This document shows, piece by piece, positions 10,750 through 22,317 of a stretch of DNA of 64,000 nt (position 1 is the stretch's first letter; each line of letters begins with the position of its first letter). The notes under the pieces are model-generated. The model ran no database searches, was not told the DNA's origin, and was given only the letters and a program-made list of their open reading frames with translations. Made by a program: the position numbers and the translations under genes. The DNA comes from Macquaria australasica (taxonomy: Eukaryota > Chordata > Actinopteri > Centrarchiformes > Percichthyidae), in assembly GCA_005408345.1 (NCBI GenBank), contig SEMN01000122.1, forward strand, positions 657,501 through 721,500, given 5' to 3'.

Positions 10750-11954
10750 ATGATGGACCCGTTAACATTTGACAGGGAGAACCGGGTGCGTATCCAGGCA
10801 GTGGAGAATTCATTTGGTGCAACAGGGAGGCCCCTATCCAATCAAGGTCGGATTCTGATGGGACAGGGCCGTCTGAAGAAGCAGGGTCGTCGGAAGCCCC
10901 AGCCTAAGGTTTTCTTCCTCTTCAACGATGTGCTGGTGTATGGAAGCATCCTTCTGAACGGCCACTGGCACAAAAACCAGAAGATCATCCCTCTAGGTGA
11001 GCAACTCATCTGCTTCTCCTGCAGCTGACGCTTGATGCAGTCGGACAGACAACGTCCAATGAAGAGAGAGATAATGTTCAAACTGGAATTTGTATCAGTT
11101 TAAACTGTACAACACGAAACTCATCTAAAGAAGATAGAAAGCTTATCATAAAGGGCCAAAACAATTTCCCAGTTTAAAAAAGGCAAACATAGATAACTGG
11201 CTACAATGACCATGCATTTGTCATTGGCATTGATATGACTGCCTAAACTCTAATTTGTGCCTATAGTCTTGTTGTGCAGATGGACAATCTTGTTGACCAT
11301 ACCACAGTATCCTTGTGTTTTTTTCATTGTTATCAATATGCCATCTTCACTGTCATTTCAGAGGACATCCAGCTGGAGGACATGGAGGACAGTGAGTTAT
11401 TGAAGAACCAATGGCTGATCCGTACACCATGCAAGTCCTTTTATGTGTCCGCCCCTTCATACGAGGAGAAGCGGGCCTGGATTGAGCACATCGAAGACTG
11501 CCGGTCATGCCTGCTACAGGACAGCAGCCGGCAACCTGGTTCCACCTTTGCTGTTTCCTGGATCCCAGACCAGGCCGCCTTCAAATGCATGCGCTGCTTG
11601 AACAAGTTCACTGTGACCAAACGTCGACACCACTGCCGAAAATGCGGCTTTTTGGTCTGCAATTCGTGCTCCAAGCAGCGAGCAGTGCTAGGCCACATTC
11701 ACCCGACTAAGAAGTTGAGGGTCTGCCGTCTCTGCTACACTAGCAATGAGGAAGATGAGATATCTCGCCTGAGGGGAGACAGCACTGGAAAGAGCAGCTC
11801 CGGGGAGGACGAGGTGGCAGCATCCGATGATGAAGAGGAGGGAGAGGAGATGATGCAGGGCTACGTTCCCAGCAGCTGGCTGGATTCCCGGATGGGCACC
11901 TGGGGACAGATGGGCACATATGTTTACCCAAAACCAATGCATCTGCGGCCCTAG
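10750..11954 (+). CDS. plekhf1: PH and FYVE domain protein, phafin family (PLEKHF1-like), complete, two coding exons
   Basis: Exons 10750-10996 and 11362-11954 (GT/AG intron, phase 1) join to a 279-residue protein, the length I recall for human PLEKHF1. The start follows a good Kozak context (caccATGA). Residues about 35-131 form a PH domain (FFLFNDVLVYGSI, ending around AWIEHIE). Residues 149-208 form a FYVE zinc finger with WIPD, RRHHCRKCG and all eight zinc-binding cysteines (158, 161, 174, 177, 182, 185, 204, 207). An acidic Ser/Glu/Asp tract at about 228-245 and a Trp/Gly/Tyr-rich tail end the protein. FYVE and PH domains of phafins bind PI3P on early endosomes and lysosomes and link to autophagy and apoptosis. 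The acidic tail and length favour member 1 over member 2, but a fish-specific paralogue is possible. The intron cuts the PH domain, which is unusual for this family. Confidence 0.9.
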
Positions 11955-12364
11955 CAAAACATAACCACATCAAGAGTGCTACATGTTCACTATCACTAAG
12001 CATCATATTAAACAATGAACTGTGTTATAACAGAGAGTGTTGGACTTTTGAAAGGATTCAGATGTGACAAAACTGATCCAGTTAAATGCAGAAGCATGTT
12101 AGACGTCAATAGAGAAAATCCTTAAAAAGAGAATCGTGTATTTGTACTGCTGTCATTACTGCACTTTTTACACTATACTTGTTTCATAGAAACACTTGCT
12201 GTGAAGAACTGTTATCTCCTCAGAGTGTAATTATTATTTGCTGTCAGAGGATGTTGTAGGATGTATTCTATGTGTGTGCGTCAGTCGCTGTTTACATGTG
12301 AAAAAACATTTGTATTTAATATCTACTCTTACATTTTTCTTTAAAATCATCTATGAACAATAAA
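11955..12364 (+). other. plekhf1-like 3' UTR with poly(A) signal
   Basis: Non-coding sequence runs from the stop to an AATAAA at 12359-12364. No other strong signal lies nearer the stop. Confidence 0.6.
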
Positions 12365-13230
12365 TCACTTACAAAACAGGTAAAGGATTTGGTGTCTGTT
12401 GTGATGATTTTGAGTATAGTGAGTCATGTTGGATGCAGCAATCTTCCTTTTTCTGTCATGATTGTCGAATTTTTCTTCCTCGTTGGGATTATTGTTATGG
12501 AGCTCCAAGGTGTTGGGTATTAAATAAGTACATAATTATGAAATAAATGGAGCAACACCTGTGAGCTAGTTCAGGCAGTCAACTCGAGCTGCACTGCTAT
12601 ACACACGACACACCTCCCTCTCCACATCCATCTACCAAACACACACTCCCAATCTGGCGGTCTATATAACTCTAACTATGTACTGCTGCTATAATAAACA
12701 TTTCAAACGTGAGTTGTCTGACTGAACCACATTAATTAATTATGGAAAATATATAAATGAAACAATAATTTGTGACATCATTTAAGAAATCATTAAAACT
12801 CAACTCAACGTTATAAAATGTTATTTCATTCTTATTTTCATAACAGAATTTTATTGGACTTTTTATTTCATAATAGACATTTTTATTTCAAAATGCCCTT
12901 TTTCACAAAAGTCTGCTTCTATTTTATAATGACATTTTCCCAATAACACTTTTCTTTTCATAATGTCACTCTTCATGACAGTGGTGTGGTCACCGCCCTC
13001 TCACCTTTCAGCCAATCCCACGTCCCCTGGCTCGCTAGCAGAATTAACCAGTTAGTTTCTGTTAGCTAGAGCAACAACTGTTATGGGATGGCTGGGCTCT
13101 CCTTAGTTTTTGTTTGGGGGTTGTGTTTTCTGTCTCTGTCTGTCTTCCCTGTCTACCTGTGTGGAGTGATCTAGGTCAAGTGGCGTGGCCCGGAGCTGGT
13201 GGCTGCTGCAGCTCTATCGTGAAAAAGCTG
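12365..13230. other. Repeat-like non-coding stretch
   Basis: No exon was recognised. Between about 12770 and 12980 the phrase 'ttttatttcataat' and close variants recur several times, giving the look of an old, internally repetitive element, but I cannot name it. Confidence 0.4.
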
Positions 13231-13234
13231 CATC

Positions 13235-13905
13235 CAATTCACAATCTCAGGATACCTTTTTCTGCCCACAGCTTCCAAAGAAATGTTTTGTTTTTGTTTT
13301 TTTATCAATAAGGAGTCTTGGATTTAGCCAAATGCTGGAAGATGGGTTAAGATTAAAGTTAAATTTGAGAATAAAGGACAACCTCTTCCAAACCCATTGT
13401 AGGTGAAGAAATATGGGATGATCACTAACAGTCTTTGGTAACTGAGCAGTGGTAAAGGCTGTCACAGAGATAGCTCTCAATTTGGAGCCAGGGTGGGGCT
13501 CATACACAGGATAGGGATCAGTGGGCAAGATGTCTCATACTAAAAGCGTAATGGTAAAGCAATATATTTGAAATGCCCAATCCACCCTGATCCATCAGCC
13601 TCTGCAATTTTTTCAAGCCAAGTCTAGGACGTTTGTTGTTCCATAAAAATTGATTACATAGTTTGTCAAATTGTTTGAAATATTTCAGTGGGATCTTAAC
13701 TGGGAGGGCTTGTAGGAGATAATTACATTTAGGGGCACAATTCATCTTGAGAATACTGGCCTTTCCCCATAGAGATAAGAATAGAGAGTTCCACCTTTCT
13801 ATATCATTCTTTAACTTATCCAGAAGAGGGTCTATATTCACACTAATCAGATCTAGATTAATAAGGGTGGGGGAGTCACCACCATAAATAGAAGTCCTGG
13901 ATTTT
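13235..13905 (-). mobile_element. L1-clade LINE fragment (ORF2 C-terminal part), broken
   Basis: On the - strand, 13910-13518 reads the region after the L1 reverse transcriptase: DIERWNSLFLSLWGKASILK, LPVKIPLKYF, CNQFLWNNKRPRL, DQGGLGISN and LLYHYAFSMRHLAH. A shift of frame then continues it as YPVYEPHPGSKLRAI and SSSIWLNPRLLIDKK. The pattern WNxLxLSLWGR...KMN...WNNKRPR...QGGLG...YYYAFxLRHLAHW is characteristic of fish L1 ORF2. The frameshift and the missing 5' part (catalytic RT and endonuclease) make it a dead fragment. Its upstream end coincides with the start of the L2 element on the other strand. Confidence 0.85.
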
Positions 13906-15952
13906 GTCAAATTATAGACCTATATCTAACCCTCCTTTTCTCTCTAAGGTCCTTGAGAAAGCAGTCGCCAATCAGTTGTGTGACTTTCTACACCACAACA
14001 AGCTGTTTGAGGATTTTCAGTCAGGATTTAGAGTGCATCATAGCACAGAGACAGCACTGGTGAAAGTTACAAATGACCTTCTAATTGCATCAGACAAAGG
14101 ACTTGTCTCTGTGCTTGTCTTACTAGATCTTAGTGCTGCATTCGATACCATTGACCATCACATTCTATTACAGAGACTAGAACATTTTATTGGCATTAAA
14201 GGTACTGCACCAAGCTGGTTTAAATCCTATTTATCAGATCGATATCAGTTTGTACACGTTAATGATGAATCCTCTATGCACGCCAAAGTTAGTCACGGAG
14301 TTCCACAAGTTTCTGTGCTTGGACCAATTCTATTTACCTTATATATGCTTCCTTTAGGCAATATTATTAGGAAGCACTCCATAAATTTTCATTGTTATGC
14401 AGATGATGCCCAATTATATTTATCGATCAAGCCAGATGAAACCAATCAATTAGCTAAACTTCAAGCATGCCTTAAGGACATAAAAACCTGGATGACCTGC
14501 AATTTTCTGATGTTAAACTCAGACAAAACCGAAGTTATTGTACTTGGCCCCGAACACCTTCGAAACACATTATCTAAAGATATAGTTTCTCTAGATGGCA
14601 TTGCCCTGGCCTCCAGCGAAACCGTAAGGAATCTTGGAGTTATCTTTGATCAGGATATGTCCTTTAACTCCCAAATAAAACAAACTTCAAGAACTGCCTT
14701 TTTTCATTTACGTAACATTGCAAAAATCAGGCACATCCTATCTCAAAAAGATGCAGAAAAACTAGTCCATGCATTTGTTACGTCTAGGCTGGACTATTGC
14801 AACTCTCTATTATCAGGCTGCCCCAATAAATCCCTTAAGACTCTCCAGTTGATTCAGAATGCTGCGGCACGTTTACTGACAAGAACCAGAAAAAGAGAAC
14901 ATATTTCTCCAATATTAGCTTCTCTACACTGGCTCCCTGTAAAATCCAGAATAGAATTTAAAATCCTTCTCCTTACCTTCAAAGCCCTAAATGGTCAGGC
15001 ACCATCATATCTTAAAGAGCTCATAGTACCCTATTACCCCACTAGAGCACTGCGCTCCCAGAATGCAGGGGTTCCTTGTGGTTCCTAGAGTCTCTAAAAG
15101 TAGAATGGGAGCCAGAGCCTTCAGCTATCAAGCTCCTCTCCTGTGGAACCAGATCCCAGTTTGTGTACGGGAGGCGGACAACCTCCTCACATTTAAGAGT
15201 AGGCTTAAGACTTTCCTCTTTGATAAAGCTTATAGTAGGGCTGACTCAGGTGACCCCTGAGCCCCCCCTTAGTTATGCTGCTATAGGCCTAGACTGCCGG
15301 GGGACTTCCTATGATGCACTGAGCTCCTTTCTCCTCCTCTTCCTCTCCATCTGTACGCCCTCATATCCCATCAATGCTTGTTATTAATTCAACTTCTTCC
15401 CGTAGTTGTGTGCTTTCTCTCCTCTCTCTCTCTCCCTCCACTTCTGTTTCTGCAGGTGTTTCTGCCTCTGGAGCTGTGGAGGTCTGGGTCTGTGGTTGCT
15501 GCTGCCTGCTGCCCCCGTGCTCCTGCTCTGCACCCGCTGATGCTATTGCTGTTGTTGCTGTTATTAGTATTGCTATTATAATGTTGCTCTTAGTGTTGTT
15601 TCTGTTGGTGTTAACATCAATGCCATTACCATATCTATGCTGTATTGAGCTGCTGTATGTTCTCCTTCCTCCTGCTCTCTCTCTCCCGCTCCCCCCTTCC
15701 CCCTTCAACCCAACCGGTCGAGGCAGATGACCGCCCACCTTGAGCCTGGTTCTGCTCGAGGTTTCTACCTGTTAAAAGGGAGTTTTTCCTTGCCACTGTC
15801 GCATAGTGCTTGCTCATGGTGGGAACTGTTGGGTCTCTGTAAATATAAAGAGTCGGTCTAGACCTGCTCTATTCGAAAAAGTGCCCTGAGATAACTTTGT
15901 TATGATATGGCGCTATATAAATAAAACTGAATTGAAAATTGAATTGAATTAA
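13904..15952 (+). mobile_element. L2-clade (Maui-like) LINE, 5'-truncated, reverse transcriptase frame broken near the end
   Basis: The element opens abruptly at LSNYRPISN, the usual start of the RT domain in CR1/L2-group elements, so the endonuclease half is missing. RT motifs follow: FQSGFR.HHSTETAL, LLDLSAAFDTIDH, HGVPQVSVLGP and CYADDAQLYL, with the catalytic YADD box kept. The usual GVPQGS has become GVPQVS. The thumb and C-terminal part (LQLIQNAAARLLTRT, LHWLPV) run to a stop at 15088. The last about 65 residues (SYQAPLLWNQIP, FKSRLKTFLFD) continue in another frame from about 15063, consistent with a one-base insertion in the G run near 15070. A non-coding 3' region ends in gcgctatataaataaaactg and ATTGA-type repeats at about 15945, the typical L2-type tail. 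Confidence 0.88.
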
Positions 15953-16019
15953 ATGCAGTGTTGCTAGTTAAGGATTACTCAGTAGAGTGTTGGTGTTTGT
16001 TCAGACCAAAAATATGCAC

Positions 16020-16077
16020 TTAATGTAAGTCACTTTGGATAAAAGCATCAGCTAAATAAATGTATTGTAATGTAAAA
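16020..16077 (+). repeat. SINE/LINE 3' tail fragment
   Basis: The phrase gtaagtcactttggataaaa, then gcatcagctaaataaatg and a TGTAATGTAA run, is the familiar conserved tail shared by several fish SINEs and their partner LINEs. No tRNA-like head is evident upstream. Confidence 0.55.
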
Positions 16078-17269
16078 TAGCCCTGTTTTAAAACATGGGG
16101 CATTGTGGGGGCGTCTTGTTTCAGGTACTGGTGAAACTTGATCAAGGAAGGCCGGTTTAAGTAATACACCCATAAGTCTGAAGGCTTATCAGAAGCCAAG
16201 TCATAATATGAGACAGGATTTTACACCTCTGGAAATTTATCACGGTGACGATCATTTTAACTTCTGTTGTGACGATCGCATCGTAAACAGTGAAAATACA
16301 ACTAATCTGCCAGGAATGTGTGATTGCATGGGTTTGACTGACCACCACTGCGCCTCGCCGGATGACGCCGCATTGCGTTCTGCCAAAAGTTGGCCCAGGT
16401 TCAACTTTTTTGCCGGGGCTCTCTGTGTTGGCACTCCAGCTGAGCCAATGCAGTGGTCTCATTCAAATGAATGAGGAATCTGCATTTCTTCAACTAGGGC
16501 TAAAGTCGATCTGAATGCGACATTTAAATAATGTGATTTCTTTTTTTAGTGACGAGTAGTGTAAGAGATTACTTAAATAGAAATTCAGAAATTATATTAC
16601 AGTTTCTAATCCCAGTAATGCTCCATTACTTTGACATTTTGGGGCGTCGTTTGCTGTCTTACCGAGAGCTGGATGAGCTAGGTTTGATATCAGTTTTGTC
16701 ATTCATTGGACAGACTGGTCCAGGACGTGTTAAAGCGCCAGTATACTTCATCAGAAATGCTTGTCAGATGGTCGAATAGCTTAGGAAACCCGAATATAAT
16801 ACAAGGCTGTCTGTTCCGCTCCTGTTCTCTTGTCTCACTCAAACGTGCCGCATTGGAATGAATCTGTTCGTACGAGTGGTTCCTGCTTTTAGGGAGCTGG
16901 TCAGAGTAACAGAAAGTAATGTAACCAGTAATATAACTAATTACCTCTGATAACTTACCCCAATGCTGTGTGAATGTGACACACGAAATACATCAGACAG
17001 AAAAACATACACACACATGACCGTCCTGACACACTGACCCAGTAACCTTTGACCTCCAGCTGGATCCTGTGCCCGGTCCAAGTCATCCTGACCTCATTCC
17101 AACCTCATCCAGGGGTCTCCATTCAGCCGTCACCCTGACCTCAGGCCTCCCCATGGTAGAGGGTCTTATCTCATGTTTATAGGTTCTCTTCATTTTACAT
17201 GTATCAGTCACCTGCAGGCATTATTACATGACAGGATTATGTTACCAAGACCAATATGGAGGAACAGCA

Positions 17270-17270
<1 letters not shown>
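16078..17270. other. Non-coding, probably transposon-derived in part
   Basis: No exon was recognised. The section 16330-16960 has the look of a worn DNA transposon, ending in 'agaaagtaatgtaaccagtaatataactaattac', but I found no clear terminal repeats. A run of TGACCT half-sites (17050-17137) includes one imperfect direct repeat with spacing 1 (17043-17055). Confidence 0.35.
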
Positions 17271-17300
<30 letters not shown>

Positions 17301-17311
17301 TGTGTTTGTGT
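17271..17311. repeat. (TG)n microsatellite
   Basis: TG run with one TATG and one TTTG interruption. A complementary CA run lies 90 bases downstream. Confidence 0.95.
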
Positions 17312-17396
17312 TCCCAGTGGATGGATGGATACATGGGAGATGAGCGTAAAGTAAATGAACAGCAGATGTGAGCTTTGCATGACAGCAGGGGTTATC

Positions 17397-17400
<4 letters not shown>

Positions 17401-17446
<46 letters not shown>
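17401..17446. repeat. (CA)23 microsatellite
   Basis: Pure CA run, inverted relative to the TG run at 17271. Confidence 0.97.
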
Positions 17447-17448
<2 letters not shown>

Positions 17449-18394
17449 CATGTGCACGCTTGATATAAAAATCCCACTTACAACAGATATATCTTTCACA
17501 ATTCCCACTCTCACCTCTGCATCTGAAAGCATTCATCCTCCCTTCTTCTCACACCAGTGCCTTCCATGAAAATCTACTACCTATAAAACAGGTGTGTGCG
17601 TTTGTGTGCGTATGGTACTTCCAAGTACATGGCACTTCTGAGAATAGGCAAGAAGAGGGGGAAGATGGACGAAACGGAGAAGTTCATTAGATCACAACTG
17701 GAGTAAATCGGGGGGGATGTAGAGAAACAGATGAGGAGGGAGGTGAATATTGAGGACACAGGACACAGGTGTGTTTACATTACGAGGCAGTGTTTCTATG
17801 CGATTAGCATACTTTGGCAAACTATATCACCAACAAAGCCCTCCACATCACTCACAGTGCTAACTCGTGACTGGCTGACACCTCCAGTGGGATCTGACTG
17901 ATGAGTCCAAGACAATTGCTAAGCCCCAGAGCTCTGTGTGTGTGTGTGTTGACCTGGATAGGAGCAAAGACTATAGAACAACATATGAGATCATCCTGAC
18001 TCCCTCGCTGACAAGTGTTTTATCACTGAGAACTTGGGGCCAGCTACGTGCCAGCTCTCTGGAGGGAAGGTAACAGTTTGCTTTCCTCATTAATGTGACA
18101 CAAGAATGGGGCCATTAGATTTAACTGCCTCAGCATGTGGTGCAGAAGATAAGGTGTGTGAGAGAGAGAGAGAGTGTGTGCTCGCATCTGAATGTGATTT
18201 TGTGTGTGTGTGTGTGTAGGTAGGATGGTGTGGGTCTGTTAAGGGCCTGTCTGTCACCACATGGCACAGTGGTGTTAAAATACCAGGACATCGTTATGAA
18301 GGGCAGCATCTGATTATGGTTATGATGTACACTTTCTGTACACATGCTGACCTCAGTAACTGTTACAAATCTCTGTTTTATAATGTGACAACCC
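17447..18394. other. Non-coding stretch with short simple repeats
   Basis: No exon was recognised. Small TG and GA runs occur at 17935-17949, 18165-18175 and 18202-18219. Confidence 0.4.
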
Positions 18395-18620
18395 TATGGT
18401 TAAGGTCTGGTTAGGTTTAGGCACAAAAACAACTTGGTTAGGTTTAGGGAAAGATCATGGTTTGGGTAAAAAGATGACTTTGTTAAGGTTAGGGGACCTT
18501 TGTTGTCATGGTTACATAATATAATAATGAACACGGGGTAAAGGTTAGGGAAGATCATGGTCATGCTTTAAAAAACACATTGACTGTCGGTTGGAAACGG
18601 GGAAACAAACGGCTCGCTCC
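18395..18620 (+). mobile_element. Family F dispersed repeat (GGTTAGGTTTAGGCACAAAA type)
   Basis: Two rounds of a 'ggttaggtttagg..aaagatcatggtttggg' module are visible, with a third partial round ending 'gttagggaagatcatggtc'. I recognise this wording from a repeat widespread in fish. Its right boundary is unclear and may reach about 18920, where 'gttggttgagacccccgg' occurs. Confidence 0.5.
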
Positions 18621-19087
18621 TGTGTTAAAGTACAATACTGTATTGACCCATCCATCCACCCCAAACTCCTCCCTACGCAGACTTTGTCGCTCTATAATAA
18701 CATCACCTGACTTCCTCCTTCGCTCCCGTTATATTTCCTGCAGCTGCTAGAGGTCTCTGTCACTTGAACATAAACAGATGTCGTTTTAGGGCACTTGCTG
18801 AAATGACTAGTGCTGTCGTTCTTGTTGGGAGGACTGTCTCGCTCCACTACATTTCAGAGGCACCTACACCATGTTTACTTGACGACTACTCGTTTCCAAC
18901 GTGGGGGTTGGTTGAGACCCCCGGGTTTATGACAGATTAATATAAGTGGTTACAAGATTATTACTGAAAATAATGAAAAACACAAAATTCTGTGAAGACA
19001 TAGTTCTATTAATTTTCAATCACACAAGACAAGGAAGTCACTGCACCCAGCCATGAAATAGTCAAGCACATAACTTGTCATTTTTTA

Positions 19088-19318
19088 TACTTTGTTTTTG
19101 GTACAGATTAAACATGTGAAATATAACGTGTTAATTAATGAGTTTTAGAGGTGCTGGTAGGTGGATTTTGTTACCTTTGGACAGAGCCAGGCTAGCTGTT
19201 TCCCCCTGTTTCCAGTCTTTCTGCTAAGCTAAGCTAACGGACTGCTGGTATTTAATGTGTAAACATGAGAGTGGTATTTATTGTTATTCCCCAAGATGTC
19301 AAACTTTTCCTTTAAAGG
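19088..19318. mobile_element. Family A fold-back element, copy 2 (right half only)
   Basis: It contains ttttgttacctttggacaga, gccaggctagctgtttcccc, ccagtctttctgctaagcta and the terminal 'caagatgtcaaacttttcctttaaa', which match the right arm of the other copies. The left arm is missing. Confidence 0.75.
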
Positions 19319-20927
19319 GTGAAAGTACAGAAAATTGAAGTCAGTGTACCTAATGACTTTAACAGTATTTGCTAGTTTTGATTACACATTTGCAATCGCA
19401 AAAGCACTTTTCAACTTCCAGCCAGGCAAATGATGATAAATAAAGGCGAAAGAAAAGGTTGCAGTGGTTTCTGCCACACAGAGGAAGGCAGAGAGGGCAG
19501 AGTGAGCAGGGAACGCAGGTCGACTTCTCCAGCTGTAGTTTTTACCTAACATATTTCTTTAACCACAAAGTTACCTTTGAAGTACAGCAGGAAGCTTACA
19601 GGAAGCGTTCCCGCTACTTGCAGAAAAACTTGCAACACAGGATTGCAGAGATTCCTGAGTTCATTTACAGAAATGATTTTACCATTCAGAAACAATCCTA
19701 CTGATAAAGGAATGTATCTGCTGGAGAGAAAATGGACTGATCTTTGATTCATTTTGAAAGACTGGTACCTGGTAGCTCACTTCTCTAGAGAGGTTTGCAG
19801 CGGGAAGGAATGGAAGGGAGAAAAGAGGCGACACAGGAGACCTGCAAGTGAACTCTGCATCCTGAGTGAAACTGTCAAGTCTTTTATTTTAACAACAGGA
19901 AAGCAACATGAGAGTGGGAGAGAGTTTGTCCCACAGAGAGCGAACAGTCAGCAGTTTGTGTTAAATATCAATGGAGAGTCTCTGTCCTTTCCTTTTCTCT
20001 CTCAGTACCCCTAAGGGCAGAGGATACGCTACATCTACACCCCACCCGTTCCTACCGAAGCTGGAAAACGTTTTATATAAGAGTTGACTTTGAAATCACA
20101 GAATCACACACACATTTTTACCCATTTTTTTAAAAAACCTCTGTGGTGTGGATTTCATCTCCTAATATTGTGAGAGTTATAAAATTAGTCACAATTAAAG
20201 ACTTCAATGAAAGAATTCATAGCTGTAACCAACAGTGGAGTATTAGAGGGTCAAGCAGAAGATAAAGTATGACATGCTGCATTCCTGAAATTGCTATGAA
20301 ACACAGTCTATTGATACAATCATTGCTGTTTTCCAGTTGAACATACAGTATTTCCTCTCATACGCAGCGCTGTCTCTGTTGATGGTTACATAATGAGCAG
20401 CTCATCTATAGGCAGGCCTAAACAGGAGCTGCTGTGTTATTCCTTTTGGGGTTACACTAGGGTTGACTTTCATACCCAGAGAAGCACATTCATACCGCAG
20501 GATGTTTACCGTGTACGTGTGTGTCTACTGTGCAGGAATGAATGTGTGAAAAGTCAACTGATTTAGACGCTTTTCACTACTTTTTAGTCATGTGATGCAG
20601 TGGGCCTGTTCATCCTGACAGAGACAGAGCAGCATGATGAGGTCATGACTGCTGGAGGGGGAGGAGAGGGTTAACCTGGACCACCTAACCAGAACCTAGA
20701 ATAACCTGAACTCCTCAAACATGCAATACAGCCAGCAGCCCAACAGCCTCGCGTAAACACATTTGCACACAAATGTTTTCACCCGGACACTACTGTTCAC
20801 GCATGCATGCAGACTCACACTCTTTGTGTCCATCTCCTCACAAACACGTTATGTACATGTGTAAGGTGTAAAAGCACACACTGAAATGTGCATCTACATG
20901 CTAATCCACACACTCGCAAAACACTCA

Positions 20928-20963
<36 letters not shown>

Positions 20964-22110
20964 TAGTCCTATGAGGCAGCAGGATATGGCCTCTCCAGGT
21001 CTAAAGCCTGTGCTGTTTTTCTTGGCACTGGACAGAGCAAAGCCTGCTGGGGGATATGCAGCAGCTCAGTGGTCAAACAGAGCTGGCCCTGCCCTCAGTA
21101 CCGAACACACAGAAATACACACAGGACACTTTTCAATCCATCTTCATCTCCGAAACGCTCAAACAGAATCGGACACGGCGCTAATGTACGGTTGAGTATG
21201 AAGAGGAAGGATACTGCACAGTGACTGCACAAGGCCACACAAATTGTCCGGCCTGTGTGCCCTTGTCTGTTGGCAGAGGTTAATCTCAGTCCCGTTAGTA
21301 TAACTCAGTCTGACAGATAACTGCTTGATGGTAGGAAACATATGGACAGTAGGACAATAGACAGTGGCAAAAGACTCAAAGAGAAACACAAAACTCTCGT
21401 CATGAGACAAGAGTCACCCTCTTCCTCTCTGTTTCCTCTTTCCTCTGTCCCCCCCCCATGTAGCCTATAAGTATTCTCCATACTGTATTACGCCATTCTC
21501 TGCCTCCATCTTGCTTTTTATTTTCTTATTATTGCATGAATCATTTTCTTCTCTGTAATGTTTTTAACATCTCCTATTTCCTCTTCACCCACCTGTCTTA
21601 TCTTTGGCTTTGCAGTGTTATTCCTCTCTTTCTCTTCTTTAACAGCACATGTGCCTTCTGTCATGCCTGGTGTATCCATGACTGAGGTTGTTCAAGTTTA
21701 TTTGTGGATGCCAGATGTCTGAGAGCATCAGAGCCTCAGTTTACTGTCAGGGTCTTCTCTTCCCTGAGCATCTGCAAACCACAGAATGTGTGTGTATTAC
21801 GTTTCCCCTATTAGTGCTGTCAGATATGTGTGTGTGTTATATTCTCAGGCTCGCAGAGTTTACCACCGCAACTGTGGTTAACTGTGTTGATCCCTGAATG
21901 AGGCCTGTATACATGTCTGTGTGTGCATGTACGGTGAGATAAAGTGCTATTGCAGGGGATATGTATAGGCTGCTACTGCTACAGACTATCTTTAGTTTCA
22001 GACTCAGCCACACTGTTGCAGCCCGTTGGATTTTTATCAGTACTACAGTGTTGTGGCAAGTAGCAATGGTTTAATCATTTGTTATAATAATATCTTAAAT
22101 GTAAAGTGAA
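19319..22110. other. Non-coding stretch, no exon recognised
   Basis: Open frames such as 19459-19704 and 19754-20014 have no recognisable motif and no coding-like splice context. One CA microsatellite lies at 20930-20960. Confidence 0.45.
20930..20960. repeat. (CA)n microsatellite
   Basis: CA run of about 30 bases, preceded by looser CA-rich sequence. Confidence 0.95.
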
Positions 22111-22114
22111 GTTT

Positions 22115-22225
22115 ATTTTTAGCCGTGCTAGCAGCATGGCTGTATAGATGGCAATTGAGTCTGTTAGTTATTCTGTCGGTCGACCACTTCAGTCCAGACT
22201 GAAATGACTTTGATAATTCCTCTAG
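22115..22225 (+). mobile_element. Family B repeat fragment, copy 2
   Basis: A worn stretch with 'ctagcagcatggctgta' and 'gtcggtcgaccacttcagtccagactgaaatgac', matching parts of the family B copies at 9620 and 49248. Confidence 0.5.
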
Positions 22226-22317
22226 TGCCATATTCAGGTTAAATCACTCTATCCAATAATATGTGAAGGTAAGATTTTGGTGAATCCTATATAAAGCCTG
22301 CTGGTCTTTGTTTGACC

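Noticed and set aside
15361..15738. Open frames on both strands at 15361-15738
   Set aside because: They lie in the non-coding 3' region of the L2 element and reflect its CT-rich composition.
17043..17140. Scattered TGACCT half-sites
   Set aside because: Only one pair has DR1 spacing and it carries a mismatch. The others are far apart, so it is weaker than the arrays at 37957 and 60690.
18395..18560. TTAGG-rich stretch that looks telomere-like
   Set aside because: The units are spaced within a longer dispersed repeat module, not a pure TTAGGG array.
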